The notes below the pieces were generated by a model, which made no database searches, had not been told where the DNA came from, and saw only the letters and a program-made list of their open reading frames with translations. A program made the position numbers and the translations under genes. A stretch of DNA of 35,656 nucleotides, taken from IMG/VR virus record IMGVR_UViG_3300034790_000119, positions 1-35,656 of that record; one strand, written 5' to 3'. The stretch comes from a virus. Below are positions 14,597 through 22,255 of the stretch, one piece after another (the stretch's first letter is position 1; every line of letters begins with the position of its first letter).

Positions 14597-15345
14597 TGAT
14601 AAAAAATACCGTGGCTCCTATTCCTATTGAGTTGCTTAAGGAATATTTTAGTGATGATACTATTGTTTTCAATATTGATTACGCCGAAAGTATTTTAAAA
14701 GGTGATAAGCTTATAACATATCTGAGTAACTTAGATGTGCCGTGCACCTTAACTGGCTGGGAAAAAGTATCAACTGAAGATAAGTTTTCTTTTATTAAAG
14801 ATTACATGAATGCCAAGTTAGTTATTAAGAACTATGAATTAGAAGTATGTGTTCTAAAGATTTTATACGAACTGTCTTACTTAGAATTCTGGGCTGAATA
14901 CCCAGAAACTGAAAGCATTTTAACATATGAAGAGACTTGTAATTTCTGCGAAGCTAACCAAGATATGATTGAGCAATGGTTAACTATCGTGGCAAGTTGT
15001 TCTATATATGCATTAACGACCGTTGGCGAAGATAGTGATTTAACTGAGCTAGTACTAGAAGAATTCGAAACAATAGACGATTATGACTACTGTGGTGTAA
15101 ACTTCGTAATGTTATTTAGACACGAATTAACACAAGAATTATTAAGCGCTGATCGCCCCGTATACTATTTCGATAAACAGTTTAACGAGCCAATGTTTAA
15201 AGGTCAAGACCTATTTACATATTGGGACCATAATAACAACACCATGGCTTGCATTACGCAGGGTATTTCATCCGGAGAAATTACCCACGACGAATTCACT
15301 GCTAATATAGAAAAAGGATTGGACGATGTTTCTGCTATTCGATAG
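14596..15345 (+). CDS. Unknown acidic protein following the (CHxS)3 protein
   Basis: I do not recognise this 249-residue protein. It is acidic, mostly helical and has no membrane segment, and no catalytic motif stands out. It has several scattered cysteines (around residues 50, 85, 125-130, 150 and 170), some in CNFCEAN-like spacing near 125. Its ATG overlaps the stop of the preceding gene (TAATG), with GAGAGGA 8 bases upstream, so it is translated together with the (CHxS)3 protein. The end overlaps the following gene by 20 bases. A partner, chaperone or scaffold for that protein is possible but not shown. Confidence 0.6.
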   Translation: MIKNTVAPIPIELLKEYFSDDTIVFNIDYAESILKGDKLITYLSNLDVPCTLTGWEKVSTEDKFSFIKDYMNAKLVIKNYELEVCVLKILYELSYLEFWAEYPETESILTYEETCNFCEANQDMIEQWLTIVASCSIYALTTVGEDSDLTELVLEEFETIDDYDYCGVNFVMLFRHELTQELLSADRPVYYFDKQFNEPMFKGQDLFTYWDHNNNTMACITQGISSGEITHDEFTANIEKGLDDVSAIR

Positions 15346-16483
15346 AGTTTATGTAAAGTACGACTTCATGATAGACAACAATACTGATAACTTAATTTGT
15401 ACTCCTAACATTCCAAATCTTATCTGGGATGAATTAGAAGCCATCCATAGTGGTATGGGTGAACAGATGCATAGGGTAGATAGTTATGAAGATCTTGTTG
15501 GTATCGCTGAAGTTGGTGCCTTAGATGATAACGATGAGCAAATTGTTATTCCTTATCTTAATGACTTAGCGTTCTTTGATGCTCTATTAACAAAAGGCAA
15601 AGTAAACATTCACGTTGATACAACTGCGTATGATAAGATCTTTTCTAAGTTTTTAAAAATCTTTTTTCCAAGTATGTCGAGAGATGTTGCATGGAAAACA
15701 TATAATATCTTTAGAACAAATAGCCAACTGCTGAATACTACTAGCTTTGTATGGGGCGGAAATGGCGAGCAAACTCAAATTGATAATGCTGCCGCGTGGA
15801 TACCTAGAACAAAAACAGAATTTCTTTCGGTTTATGATACAGTATCAAGAGATTTAGAAGATGATGCATATACTACTTTTATAGCCTCTGCAAAGCAAAA
15901 AATTGGTATTGAGTTTATGATTGCTAATAGACTAGCTGGCGATGAATCTTATGATGTTTTCCTTGGTGAAAAGATGTATAAGCTTATGGCTTCAAGAGTT
16001 AACGACGAAGGTACGTTCTTAAAATCTACATTGTTTAACAATATGTTCAGACCTTGGGTACAAACTGTGCTAGGTGTTACTGTAAATGCAAATGACGACT
16101 TATTAGATCTTAAAGATACTAATGATATGACACGTTGGGTGTTTGACGATACTGAGCGGTATTTCACCGCAGATTACCAAACAAATCATCCAAATGTTCG
16201 ATTTAGTGCTATTCGTACTGCAATGATAACAGCAGTTACGGGATCTACTTTAGAGGTAGAAGAAGCGCTCACAAACGAATCAATGGATTTTGTCCACGAT
16301 AATGTTTCAGTTCAAAACTTTACTTCTGCTAATATCACAACTATATTAAACACTGATAAAACTTACTTAGGGCCATCTGTATTTGAAATTGAAAATAGAC
16401 TAAAAGTTAATGCTCTGTTTATAGGTTATATGTATAAGTTATCCGTTGACGCAGATGCTGAGTTGAGTATGTTTAGCCTATGA
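15326..16483 (+). CDS. Unknown 385-residue protein in the modification operon
   Basis: I do not recognise this protein. It is acidic and rich in Asn, Asp and Thr, with aromatic clusters (FFDALL, KIFFPSMSRDVAWKTYNIFR) and alternating helices and strands. It has only one cysteine, near the N-terminus (ICTPNIPNLIW), and no nucleotide-binding or metal motif that I can see. The start at 15326 is supported by AAGGA 7 bases upstream and lies inside the end of the preceding gene. Its last 4 bases overlap the next gene (ATGA). Together with 14596 it lies between the (CHxS)3 protein and the oxidising enzymes. It may be structural or may present the substrate. Confidence 0.55.
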   Translation: MFLLFDRVYVKYDFMIDNNTDNLICTPNIPNLIWDELEAIHSGMGEQMHRVDSYEDLVGIAEVGALDDNDEQIVIPYLNDLAFFDALLTKGKVNIHVDTTAYDKIFSKFLKIFFPSMSRDVAWKTYNIFRTNSQLLNTTSFVWGGNGEQTQIDNAAAWIPRTKTEFLSVYDTVSRDLEDDAYTTFIASAKQKIGIEFMIANRLAGDESYDVFLGEKMYKLMASRVNDEGTFLKSTLFNNMFRPWVQTVLGVTVNANDDLLDLKDTNDMTRWVFDDTERYFTADYQTNHPNVRFSAIRTAMITAVTGSTLEVEEALTNESMDFVHDNVSVQNFTSANITTILNTDKTYLGPSVFEIENRLKVNALFIGYMYKLSVDADAELSMFSL

Positions 16484-17022
16484 TACAAAACTGCTATGAA
16501 TCTTCGATATGGGTTAAACAATTTGACAATAGCAACGAGTTCAATCAAGATGTTTTAAATGTCACTAAAGCAATATCGGCTACAACTCCTGAGCCTGTAG
16601 CCGATCATAACGTTGATCTATGGGTGTCTGATAATATGCAGACTATTAGATCATATTTTATGGAAGGCTTTAAAGACTTGTGCAGTACATATAATGAAAA
16701 ATCAGACTTTGATATAGATTCTATGAACATGGTTAATCCCATGAATCACGGTGACTTTAAGTCATGCCACAACCACGATGTTATCGACGCGTTCGGTGTT
16801 TATTATGTTAATGAATCAGACGAAGGCGGTAAGCTAAGATTATACGATCCAAGATTCCTTAGCAAGAAATCATTTTCACAAGGTCCTTATATTGAGATAA
16901 AGCCACGAACTGGTCTTATGGTAATTGCACCATATTATGTTTGGCACGAGGTTACTCCATATCTAGGTAATGAAACCCGATACAGTTTAATATGTAACAT
17001 GGTATTTAATAATGTCACTTGA
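16480..17022 (+). CDS. 2OG-Fe(II) oxygenase (2OG-FeII_Oxy_5 type)
   Basis: The 180-residue protein has SCHNHDVIDAFGVYYV at about 95-110, with H97, H99 and D100 as candidate metal ligands. GGKLRLYDPRF follows at about 116-126, then LMVIAPYYVWHEVTPY at about 146-161 with H156 as distal ligand, and R167 as the likely 2-oxoglutarate anchor (TRYSL). This is the same arrangement as the minus-strand oxygenase at 11890 and the next one at 17973. The start overlaps the upstream gene by 4 bases. It lies directly before radical SAM protein 2, overlapping it by 11 bases. It probably hydroxylates a peptide or protein side chain. Confidence 0.83.
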   Translation: MIQNCYESSIWVKQFDNSNEFNQDVLNVTKAISATTPEPVADHNVDLWVSDNMQTIRSYFMEGFKDLCSTYNEKSDFDIDSMNMVNPMNHGDFKSCHNHDVIDAFGVYYVNESDEGGKLRLYDPRFLSKKSFSQGPYIEIKPRTGLMVIAPYYVWHEVTPYLGNETRYSLICNMVFNNVT

Positions 17023-18004
17023 TATAATAACAAAGACGGGTAAACGAGCAAACACTGGTGAGATCATTGTTACCCTCTTCGAATTCTGTAACCTAAGCTG
17101 CAAGTTTTGCAATCAAGATCATGATAGTCTAGAAGGTGTTAAGACTATAGCTGAAAAGGTCGACGTTGTAAAAAAGGTTATAATGCAAACACCGAGAGAA
17201 AAATACAGTATCCACTTTATGGGTGGCGAAGTTTTTGCTGACGCGTTGCCTTTACACGTATATACCGATTATCAATATGTATGTCACGAATTAAACTCAT
17301 GGGCAACCGAGCAAGATATCGAACTAGAGATATGCTTTACTAGTAATATGGTATTTGATAACATGGATGATTTAGATGAGTTTCTTCATATCTCTAATCC
17401 TAAAATATTAACTAGCTTTGACCCTGCTGCACGCTTTAATAATGATACGTTTGAGATTTTTAAGCGCAATGTAAAGAAGTACAAAGACCATATTAAGTCT
17501 GTTAATATAATCATGACTAAGCCGACAATAAATAAGTTTATGAAAGGCGACGTTGAATTTTTTGATTATCTTTATGATAATTTCGACGTTTACTTTGATT
17601 ACTATACACCTGAAAAGAACATGGCGATGTTTATTCCTAATGATGTAATGCTACGCGATTTTATGATCTATATGCTCGAACATTATCCTAAGGCACTACC
17701 CTTCGCGGATTACACGAGTAAGATTAAGAAACAAATGAGCTGTATGGATACGATGACTATTATGCCAGATAATTCGTTTGGCAATTGCACTATCCTACTA
17801 AAAGATTTTAAAAATGTAACGACAACTAAGCAAGACATGGAACAGGAATGGTTTAAGCAATATAGTTGTTTAACCTGTCCACACTTTCAATACTGTTCTA
17901 TGGGTTGCTTTTTGTCTAATCACATGCAGAGTTTTAGAACTCAAGAAACGTGTTGGTTAAGTGAGGTTTATGATGTGGTCCACCCCGATTCAAATATTCA
18001 ATGA
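17012..18004 (+). CDS. Radical SAM/SPASM protein 2
   Basis: The 330-residue protein has the radical SAM cluster motif CNLSCKFC (C26, C30, C33) and the glycine motif FMGGEVF at about 69-75. C-terminal auxiliary-cluster cysteines are at C244, C259, C286, C289, C295, C299 and C314, the CxxC-x5-C-x3-C type of the SPASM domain. The middle has SFDPAARFNNDTF, matching the TSWDPTIRFTNEKQ region of protein 1 in position. The start lies 11 bases inside the upstream oxygenase gene. It overlaps the next oxygenase gene by 32 bases. It probably modifies the same substrate class as the other radical SAM enzymes here. Confidence 0.88.
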   Translation: MSLDIITKTGKRANTGEIIVTLFEFCNLSCKFCNQDHDSLEGVKTIAEKVDVVKKVIMQTPREKYSIHFMGGEVFADALPLHVYTDYQYVCHELNSWATEQDIELEICFTSNMVFDNMDDLDEFLHISNPKILTSFDPAARFNNDTFEIFKRNVKKYKDHIKSVNIIMTKPTINKFMKGDVEFFDYLYDNFDVYFDYYTPEKNMAMFIPNDVMLRDFMIYMLEHYPKALPFADYTSKIKKQMSCMDTMTIMPDNSFGNCTILLKDFKNVTTTKQDMEQEWFKQYSCLTCPHFQYCSMGCFLSNHMQSFRTQETCWLSEVYDVVHPDSNIQ

Positions 18005-18470
18005 TGGTTATAAAAAGCCAGTAGAAAGATATAGAGATTTTCTAAAAGAACATTTTAATCTTAATTTAGAAAATTTTAATTATGAAATAAGAGAGTGGGA
18101 AACAACCCCAGGCTCTGGCTATTGGTTAGCACCGCATAATCATGGGCATTCGCATTTTACAGCAATTCATTACAGTTATGTTTCCGGAGAAGGCGGTGAA
18201 TTAATCCTGCATGACCCAAGAGTGAACGCTAATAGAGGATTCCCACAAGAATTTGGATCTGAGTTTGCGCCATACATAATTAAACCAGAAACCGGAATGA
18301 CTGCTATATTTCCATCTTATATCTACCATACAGTCGCGCCTTTTAGAGGCATGATAAGAGAAGGAAAGGTAAGTGAAATTCAATTAAATAGCCCACGTAC
18401 TATTGACAATTTAATAGAAGAAGGTTATATTAATATGGATAATGCGCATTTAGGAGCTACCCCAATATGA
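17973..18470 (+). CDS. 2OG-Fe(II) oxygenase (2OG-FeII_Oxy_5 type)
   Basis: I place the start at the ATG at 17973, which follows GTGAGG by 6 bases. An ATG at 17970 and a GTG at 17961 are also possible. The protein (about 165 residues) has LAPHNHGHSHFTAIHYSYV with H55 and H57, GGELILHDPRVNANRGF, then AIFPSYIYHTVAPFRG with H119, and a closing R (about 129). This matches the minus-strand oxygenase at 11890, including the DPRxNANRG element shared by both. A C-terminal extension of about 30 residues (SPRTIDNLIEEGYINMD) is specific to this copy. It starts inside the radical SAM gene, and its stop overlaps the next gene by 4 bases. Confidence 0.83.
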   Translation: MWSTPIQIFNDGYKKPVERYRDFLKEHFNLNLENFNYEIREWETTPGSGYWLAPHNHGHSHFTAIHYSYVSGEGGELILHDPRVNANRGFPQEFGSEFAPYIIKPETGMTAIFPSYIYHTVAPFRGMIREGKVSEIQLNSPRTIDNLIEEGYINMDNAHLGATPI

Positions 18471-19105
18471 ATATTAATAAATTCTATACAGACGGATATG
18501 ACGAATGGCAAATGCCACCACACTTATCAGCTATGGTTTGGGGACAGCTACTATGTGAGAATTGGATTGATCATCCCGTATATAAAGAAATTCCAGACTG
18601 GAGTATTAATAAAGGCGGTGAAGCCCAAAACCAAGATCAAAAATATCTTAGAGGTAAAGAGCAAGAGATTAACGAACAAAGCTTATCTATCGTTCCGTCA
18701 GTATATAAAACAGTAATAGAAGAATTGCTCAAAGAAGATTACTATTCAGAATGGTTTGAGACTGTATGTGGTTATCAACAAAAGATTAAATTCATCGATG
18801 TTTGGAATGGATCTGACGATCTTAAATGGCATTGGGACGGTGTAGAAGACCACGATATGGGATTTCTAATATACTTTACAGAACAATATCAATGGAATGA
18901 AGAATGGAAATCATATCTTCAAATCGGCGAAAGAGAGTGGCCTAATGATAAAGAGATCAATATTAAACACACAGCATATCCTAGCAATGGTAAGATTATC
19001 TTGCTAAATAACATGAACCCGAGATTCGTGCATTCTGTGGCAAAACTGACAAACGCTAATGTTAATAGATATACTATTAACGCAGGGATTTCTTTATGGA
19101 ACTAA
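18467..19105 (+). CDS. 2OG-Fe(II) oxygenase (HxD type, group 2)
   Basis: The 212-residue protein has WHWDGVEDHDMGFLIYFT at about 121-138 with H122 and D124 as iron ligands, then YPSNGKIILLNNMNPRFVHSV at about 171-191 with H189 as distal ligand, and R201 as the 2-oxoglutarate anchor. The N-terminal third has W-rich elements (WQMPPHLSAMVWGQLLCENW). The LNNMNPRFVH and RYTIN elements are nearly the same as LNNNDPSFVH and RYTII in the 20643 product, so the two are paralogues. The start overlaps the upstream gene by 4 bases. It is directly followed by radical SAM protein 3, overlapping by 10 bases. Confidence 0.83.
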   Translation: MNINKFYTDGYDEWQMPPHLSAMVWGQLLCENWIDHPVYKEIPDWSINKGGEAQNQDQKYLRGKEQEINEQSLSIVPSVYKTVIEELLKEDYYSEWFETVCGYQQKIKFIDVWNGSDDLKWHWDGVEDHDMGFLIYFTEQYQWNEEWKSYLQIGEREWPNDKEINIKHTAYPSNGKIILLNNMNPRFVHSVAKLTNANVNRYTINAGISLWN

Positions 19106-20097
19106 TTATTAAACCAACCGAGAAATGCAATTTTAAATGCACATTCTGTTCAAGCACATCAATTGCAGATGATGCTACAGATGAACTAGGTTTAGAACAT
19201 ATTTACACGTTTCTTAAAAGATTTCCTGATACGAATACTATCATTGTAAACGGCGGTGATCCTTTAATGATGAAGCCGTCTTATTACACAAAGCTGCTTG
19301 ATCATCTTGACGAACACGACTATCCTACTACAGTAGCCTTTACAACAAATCTATGGCCATTTTATATGAAGCCAGATAAGTGGATTGATATCTTCTTGCA
19401 TCCTCGTATAGGCATTACAACGAGTTTTCATTATGGCGAATCAAGACTAAAAGGTGATTATTCTGTATTTACTGAAGAAGACTTCTGGGCAGCATCAGAC
19501 AAAATGCTAGAACTTGTTGGGTATCGGCCAGGATTCATATCAGTTATAGATGAACACAACGCAGACAGAGCACTTGATAATGTACGCCTCGCAAAAAAGA
19601 TGGGTGTTGAATGTAAACTGAATTACACAATGGCGTCTGGTATTGCCGGTCGTCCTTATCAATTATCAAAAATGTATAGTATCTATTTAGATGTATATGA
19701 GGCTGGTTTAACTGAGTGGGAATTCAATACTAAACAAATGGTTGTGAGACTTCGTAATGAAGCTTTGATGTGTCCTCAGAATAGAGCTTGTGATAGTACT
19801 ATTAGAGCATTGCAACCAAGCGGAGACTATTATAGTTGTGGAGCGATGGGTGATGATAGAGAATACGCTATTGATTTTGAACGAGAGATGGCTGGCGAAT
19901 TCTTTACCCCTCTACAGGAAGATCCTGATATCCAAACAATGCGGACTGACGGTGAATGTTATTCATGCCCAATGTTTCAAATTTGTAACGGATGCAAGAA
20001 AACAGTAAAAGACACTAAACGTCATAACATGGTTGAGACCCACTGCACTTTGATGAAACAATTAGCACCGAGGATTGTAGATGCAAATAACGGATAA
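19096..20097 (+). CDS. Radical SAM/SPASM protein 3
   Basis: The 333-residue protein has CNFKCTFC (C11, C15, C18), VNGGDPL at about 51-57 and a TTNL segment that matches TSNM and TTNL in the other copies. SPASM-type cysteines are at C226, C232, C248, C288, C291, C297, C300 and C317, with CYSCPMFQICNGC as the clear CxxC-x5-C-x2-C core. The ATG at 19096 follows AGGGA by 7 bases and lies inside the preceding oxygenase gene. The following oxygenase overlaps by 17 bases. The best guess is peptide modification in the same pathway, with a different residue or cross-link. Confidence 0.88.
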   Translation: MELIIKPTEKCNFKCTFCSSTSIADDATDELGLEHIYTFLKRFPDTNTIIVNGGDPLMMKPSYYTKLLDHLDEHDYPTTVAFTTNLWPFYMKPDKWIDIFLHPRIGITTSFHYGESRLKGDYSVFTEEDFWAASDKMLELVGYRPGFISVIDEHNADRALDNVRLAKKMGVECKLNYTMASGIAGRPYQLSKMYSIYLDVYEAGLTEWEFNTKQMVVRLRNEALMCPQNRACDSTIRALQPSGDYYSCGAMGDDREYAIDFEREMAGEFFTPLQEDPDIQTMRTDGECYSCPMFQICNGCKKTVKDTKRHNMVETHCTLMKQLAPRIVDANNG

Positions 20098-20653
20098 CGC
20101 GCTATCACCTATTGAATTTAAAAAAATACTAAATTACTTTACGTCAGAAGCACCAGATTGGAAATTTGTTACTAATGTAACCCACGGTTCTGTTACAGAA
20201 CATGGGCGTGATAAGTGGGGATTCGCGTGCAGCATATATGATTGTGGTAATGGAATAGGCCGCAACTCAACAGAAAAGATAATAGATAGAACTGCTTTAA
20301 AAATAATTGAACCGATAATTATCGATAAAAATAAATTACTCAGAGTTCGCGTTGGTATGATAATAAATGTAGGTCCTGATGAACCACACAATCCTCATAT
20401 AGATCAACATGGAATAGAGCATTTGACTCAAATATATTACTTAACTGCAAGTGATGCACTAACTAATGTATTTGAAGAATATGGTCTTGATGAAAAATAC
20501 AAAACGTACAAACCTGAAGATTTTACTATTAAAATGCAGTCTAAACCTGAGCCTAACAGAATGCTTGTATTTGACGGCTTTCATTGGCATAGCTCATCGC
20601 ACGTTTACGGGCCAGAAGTAAGAATATCGGTGAATATTAATTATGCTAAGTAA
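20081..20653 (+). CDS. 2OG-Fe(II) oxygenase (prolyl-hydroxylase-like type)
   Basis: The 190-residue protein has NPHIDQHG at about 104-111 with H106 and D108 as iron ligands, LTQIYYLTA as the central strand, MLVFDGFHWHSSSHV at about 161-175 with H170 (or H174) as distal ligand, and R181 binding 2-oxoglutarate. The layout is that of the 2OG-FeII_Oxy_3/prolyl hydroxylase group and it is not closely similar to the other oxygenases here. The start has GAGGA 6 bases upstream. It overlaps radical SAM protein 3 (17 bases) and the next oxygenase (11 bases), which places two successive oxygenases before radical SAM protein 4. Confidence 0.83.
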   Translation: MQITDNALSPIEFKKILNYFTSEAPDWKFVTNVTHGSVTEHGRDKWGFACSIYDCGNGIGRNSTEKIIDRTALKIIEPIIIDKNKLLRVRVGMIINVGPDEPHNPHIDQHGIEHLTQIYYLTASDALTNVFEEYGLDEKYKTYKPEDFTIKMQSKPEPNRMLVFDGFHWHSSSHVYGPEVRISVNINYAK

Positions 20654-21362
20654 TAGTCCAAACTTCAATAACTTATATCTTAAAGGCGCAGACATAGTTG
20701 ACGTTGACCCATCGTTCTCTGCAATGCTGTTTGCTCAGTTAATGTCGGAGGAATTTTCTACAGAAAGTAGTTATGGCGCTTCTATAACTAACCCTATATG
20801 GGATAGAGAATATAATGAAAGAGAAGAGCCCATTTATATTGAAGGTAAGAAGCCGTATGCAGAATTCTTCAAAGAGGTTATTAAATCTCCGTACTTTGAC
20901 TATTGGAGAAACGTTTACGGAGAGTTTGACGAGATACATGTCAATGTTAACAAAGTAATGGCTGGTGGCGAGATGCCTTGGCACTTCGATGGATATGATG
21001 GAACATTTCTACAAATACTTTGCTATCCTAACATGGATGATTTTGATACTGATGATGGTGGACATTTGCTAGTAGGCAGACCTGATACGTTATATCGCGA
21101 AGGTGATCCTATGCCGCACTGGGTACCAGAAAAAAGCTTAGATGATATTCTAACAAGCAACGTAGAAGTAACACAGAGGTTTGTTCCTAATAGAAACCAG
21201 ATAGTTGTTCTTAATAATAACGATCCATCGTTTGTGCATAGAGTAACAAAGCTTAGTGCTGAGAAAACAAGATATACTATAATTGCAACACTAGGATTTA
21301 GTTCTTTGTGGAAGACAAATAAATTGAAGTCTGGGTTCTATAAGGATATACAGTTACTATGA
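20643..21362 (+). CDS. 2OG-Fe(II) oxygenase (HxD type, group 2)
   Basis: The 239-residue protein has MPWHFDGYDGTFLQILCY at about 111-128 with H114 and D116, then a GGHLLVGRPD segment, and LNNNDPSFVHRV at about 190-201 with H199, followed by R210. It is a paralogue of the 18467 product: the 'FSAM.(F/W).QL' N-terminus, WH.DG, LNN..P.FVH and RYTI elements are shared in order. A 27-residue tail follows the core (about 213-239). The start is inside the preceding gene and the last 4 bases overlap radical SAM protein 4. Duplication within the cassette is likely. Confidence 0.83.
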   Translation: MLSNSPNFNNLYLKGADIVDVDPSFSAMLFAQLMSEEFSTESSYGASITNPIWDREYNEREEPIYIEGKKPYAEFFKEVIKSPYFDYWRNVYGEFDEIHVNVNKVMAGGEMPWHFDGYDGTFLQILCYPNMDDFDTDDGGHLLVGRPDTLYREGDPMPHWVPEKSLDDILTSNVEVTQRFVPNRNQIVVLNNNDPSFVHRVTKLSAEKTRYTIIATLGFSSLWKTNKLKSGFYKDIQLL

Positions 21363-22255
21363 TTATATCATTAAACCCAACTTACTTGTGCAACTTTAGA
21401 TGTGATTTCTGTTACCTAACGCCAGATCAATTAGCAGATAAGAATAAAATTGATTTAACCGTTCTCGACCAACGCTTATCTGAAGTAGCAAAACACGCTC
21501 CTATTGAGCACATTGATTTGTATGGTGGTGAGATTAGTGTACTGGGCGACTCGTATTTTTATGCTATGAAAGAAAATATTCGTAGATATTATCAAGGCGA
21601 CATTAATATTATAACAAACTATGCATCACCTAAGCCGTATATGCATGATAAGGATATATCTCTTTCAGTATCATATGACTTTGGCGCGCGTGAAAAATCT
21701 GATTTAGTATTTACTAATATGATTATGTGTCCTGTTCCAATCTCAATTCTAATACTTGCTAGCAGAAAAGTTATTGATATGGACGTTAAGTCTATGGTAC
21801 AACAATTAAGTATGTTATCTAATATTCGTTCTGTAGAGATTAAACCATATTCAACGAACCAAGCTAACCAACAAGATGTTACTCATAAGGACTTCGAGGA
21901 CTTTGTTATTAAATGGCTTGAGATGGACTTACCGTTTGAGTTTGAAAACAGGCACCGCATAGAAGATTCAATTACTAAATACTACGACGCATTCAGTAAC
22001 AATCACGTTTACATTAATCCTAACGGTAAGTTTTCCGTTCTAGAATTTGATGAAGACGACAATGAATACTTTCTAGAATTGAATTCGTTTGATGAGTATA
22101 GAGAGTGGGCTAAAAACGAAGCAAAAGATAATACAAGTGACATATGTAGAAATTGTGAATACTACGGTCATTGTTTAACTGAACATTATAGATATGTTAC
22201 AGATTTAACTAATAGTTGTAATGGCTATAAAGGCTTATTAGAATGGGCAAAGTAA
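21359..22255 (+). CDS. Radical SAM protein 4, shortened C-terminal cysteine domain
   Basis: The 298-residue protein has CNFRCDFC (C11, C15, C18) and YGGEIS at about 55-60. Unlike the other three, it lacks the first pair of SPASM cysteines: the segment after VYINPNGKFSVLEF has none. It keeps only CRNCEYYGHC (C263, C266, C272) and C287. It may therefore bind one auxiliary cluster, as in twitch domains. The middle is also shorter. It is preceded by the oxygenase at 20643 (4-base overlap) and followed by the halogenase (13-base overlap). It could make a different modification, or act as a partner, but the sequence does not decide. Confidence 0.85.
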   Translation: MIISLNPTYLCNFRCDFCYLTPDQLADKNKIDLTVLDQRLSEVAKHAPIEHIDLYGGEISVLGDSYFYAMKENIRRYYQGDINIITNYASPKPYMHDKDISLSVSYDFGAREKSDLVFTNMIMCPVPISILILASRKVIDMDVKSMVQQLSMLSNIRSVEIKPYSTNQANQQDVTHKDFEDFVIKWLEMDLPFEFENRHRIEDSITKYYDAFSNNHVYINPNGKFSVLEFDEDDNEYFLELNSFDEYREWAKNEAKDNTSDICRNCEYYGHCLTEHYRYVTDLTNSCNGYKGLLEWAK

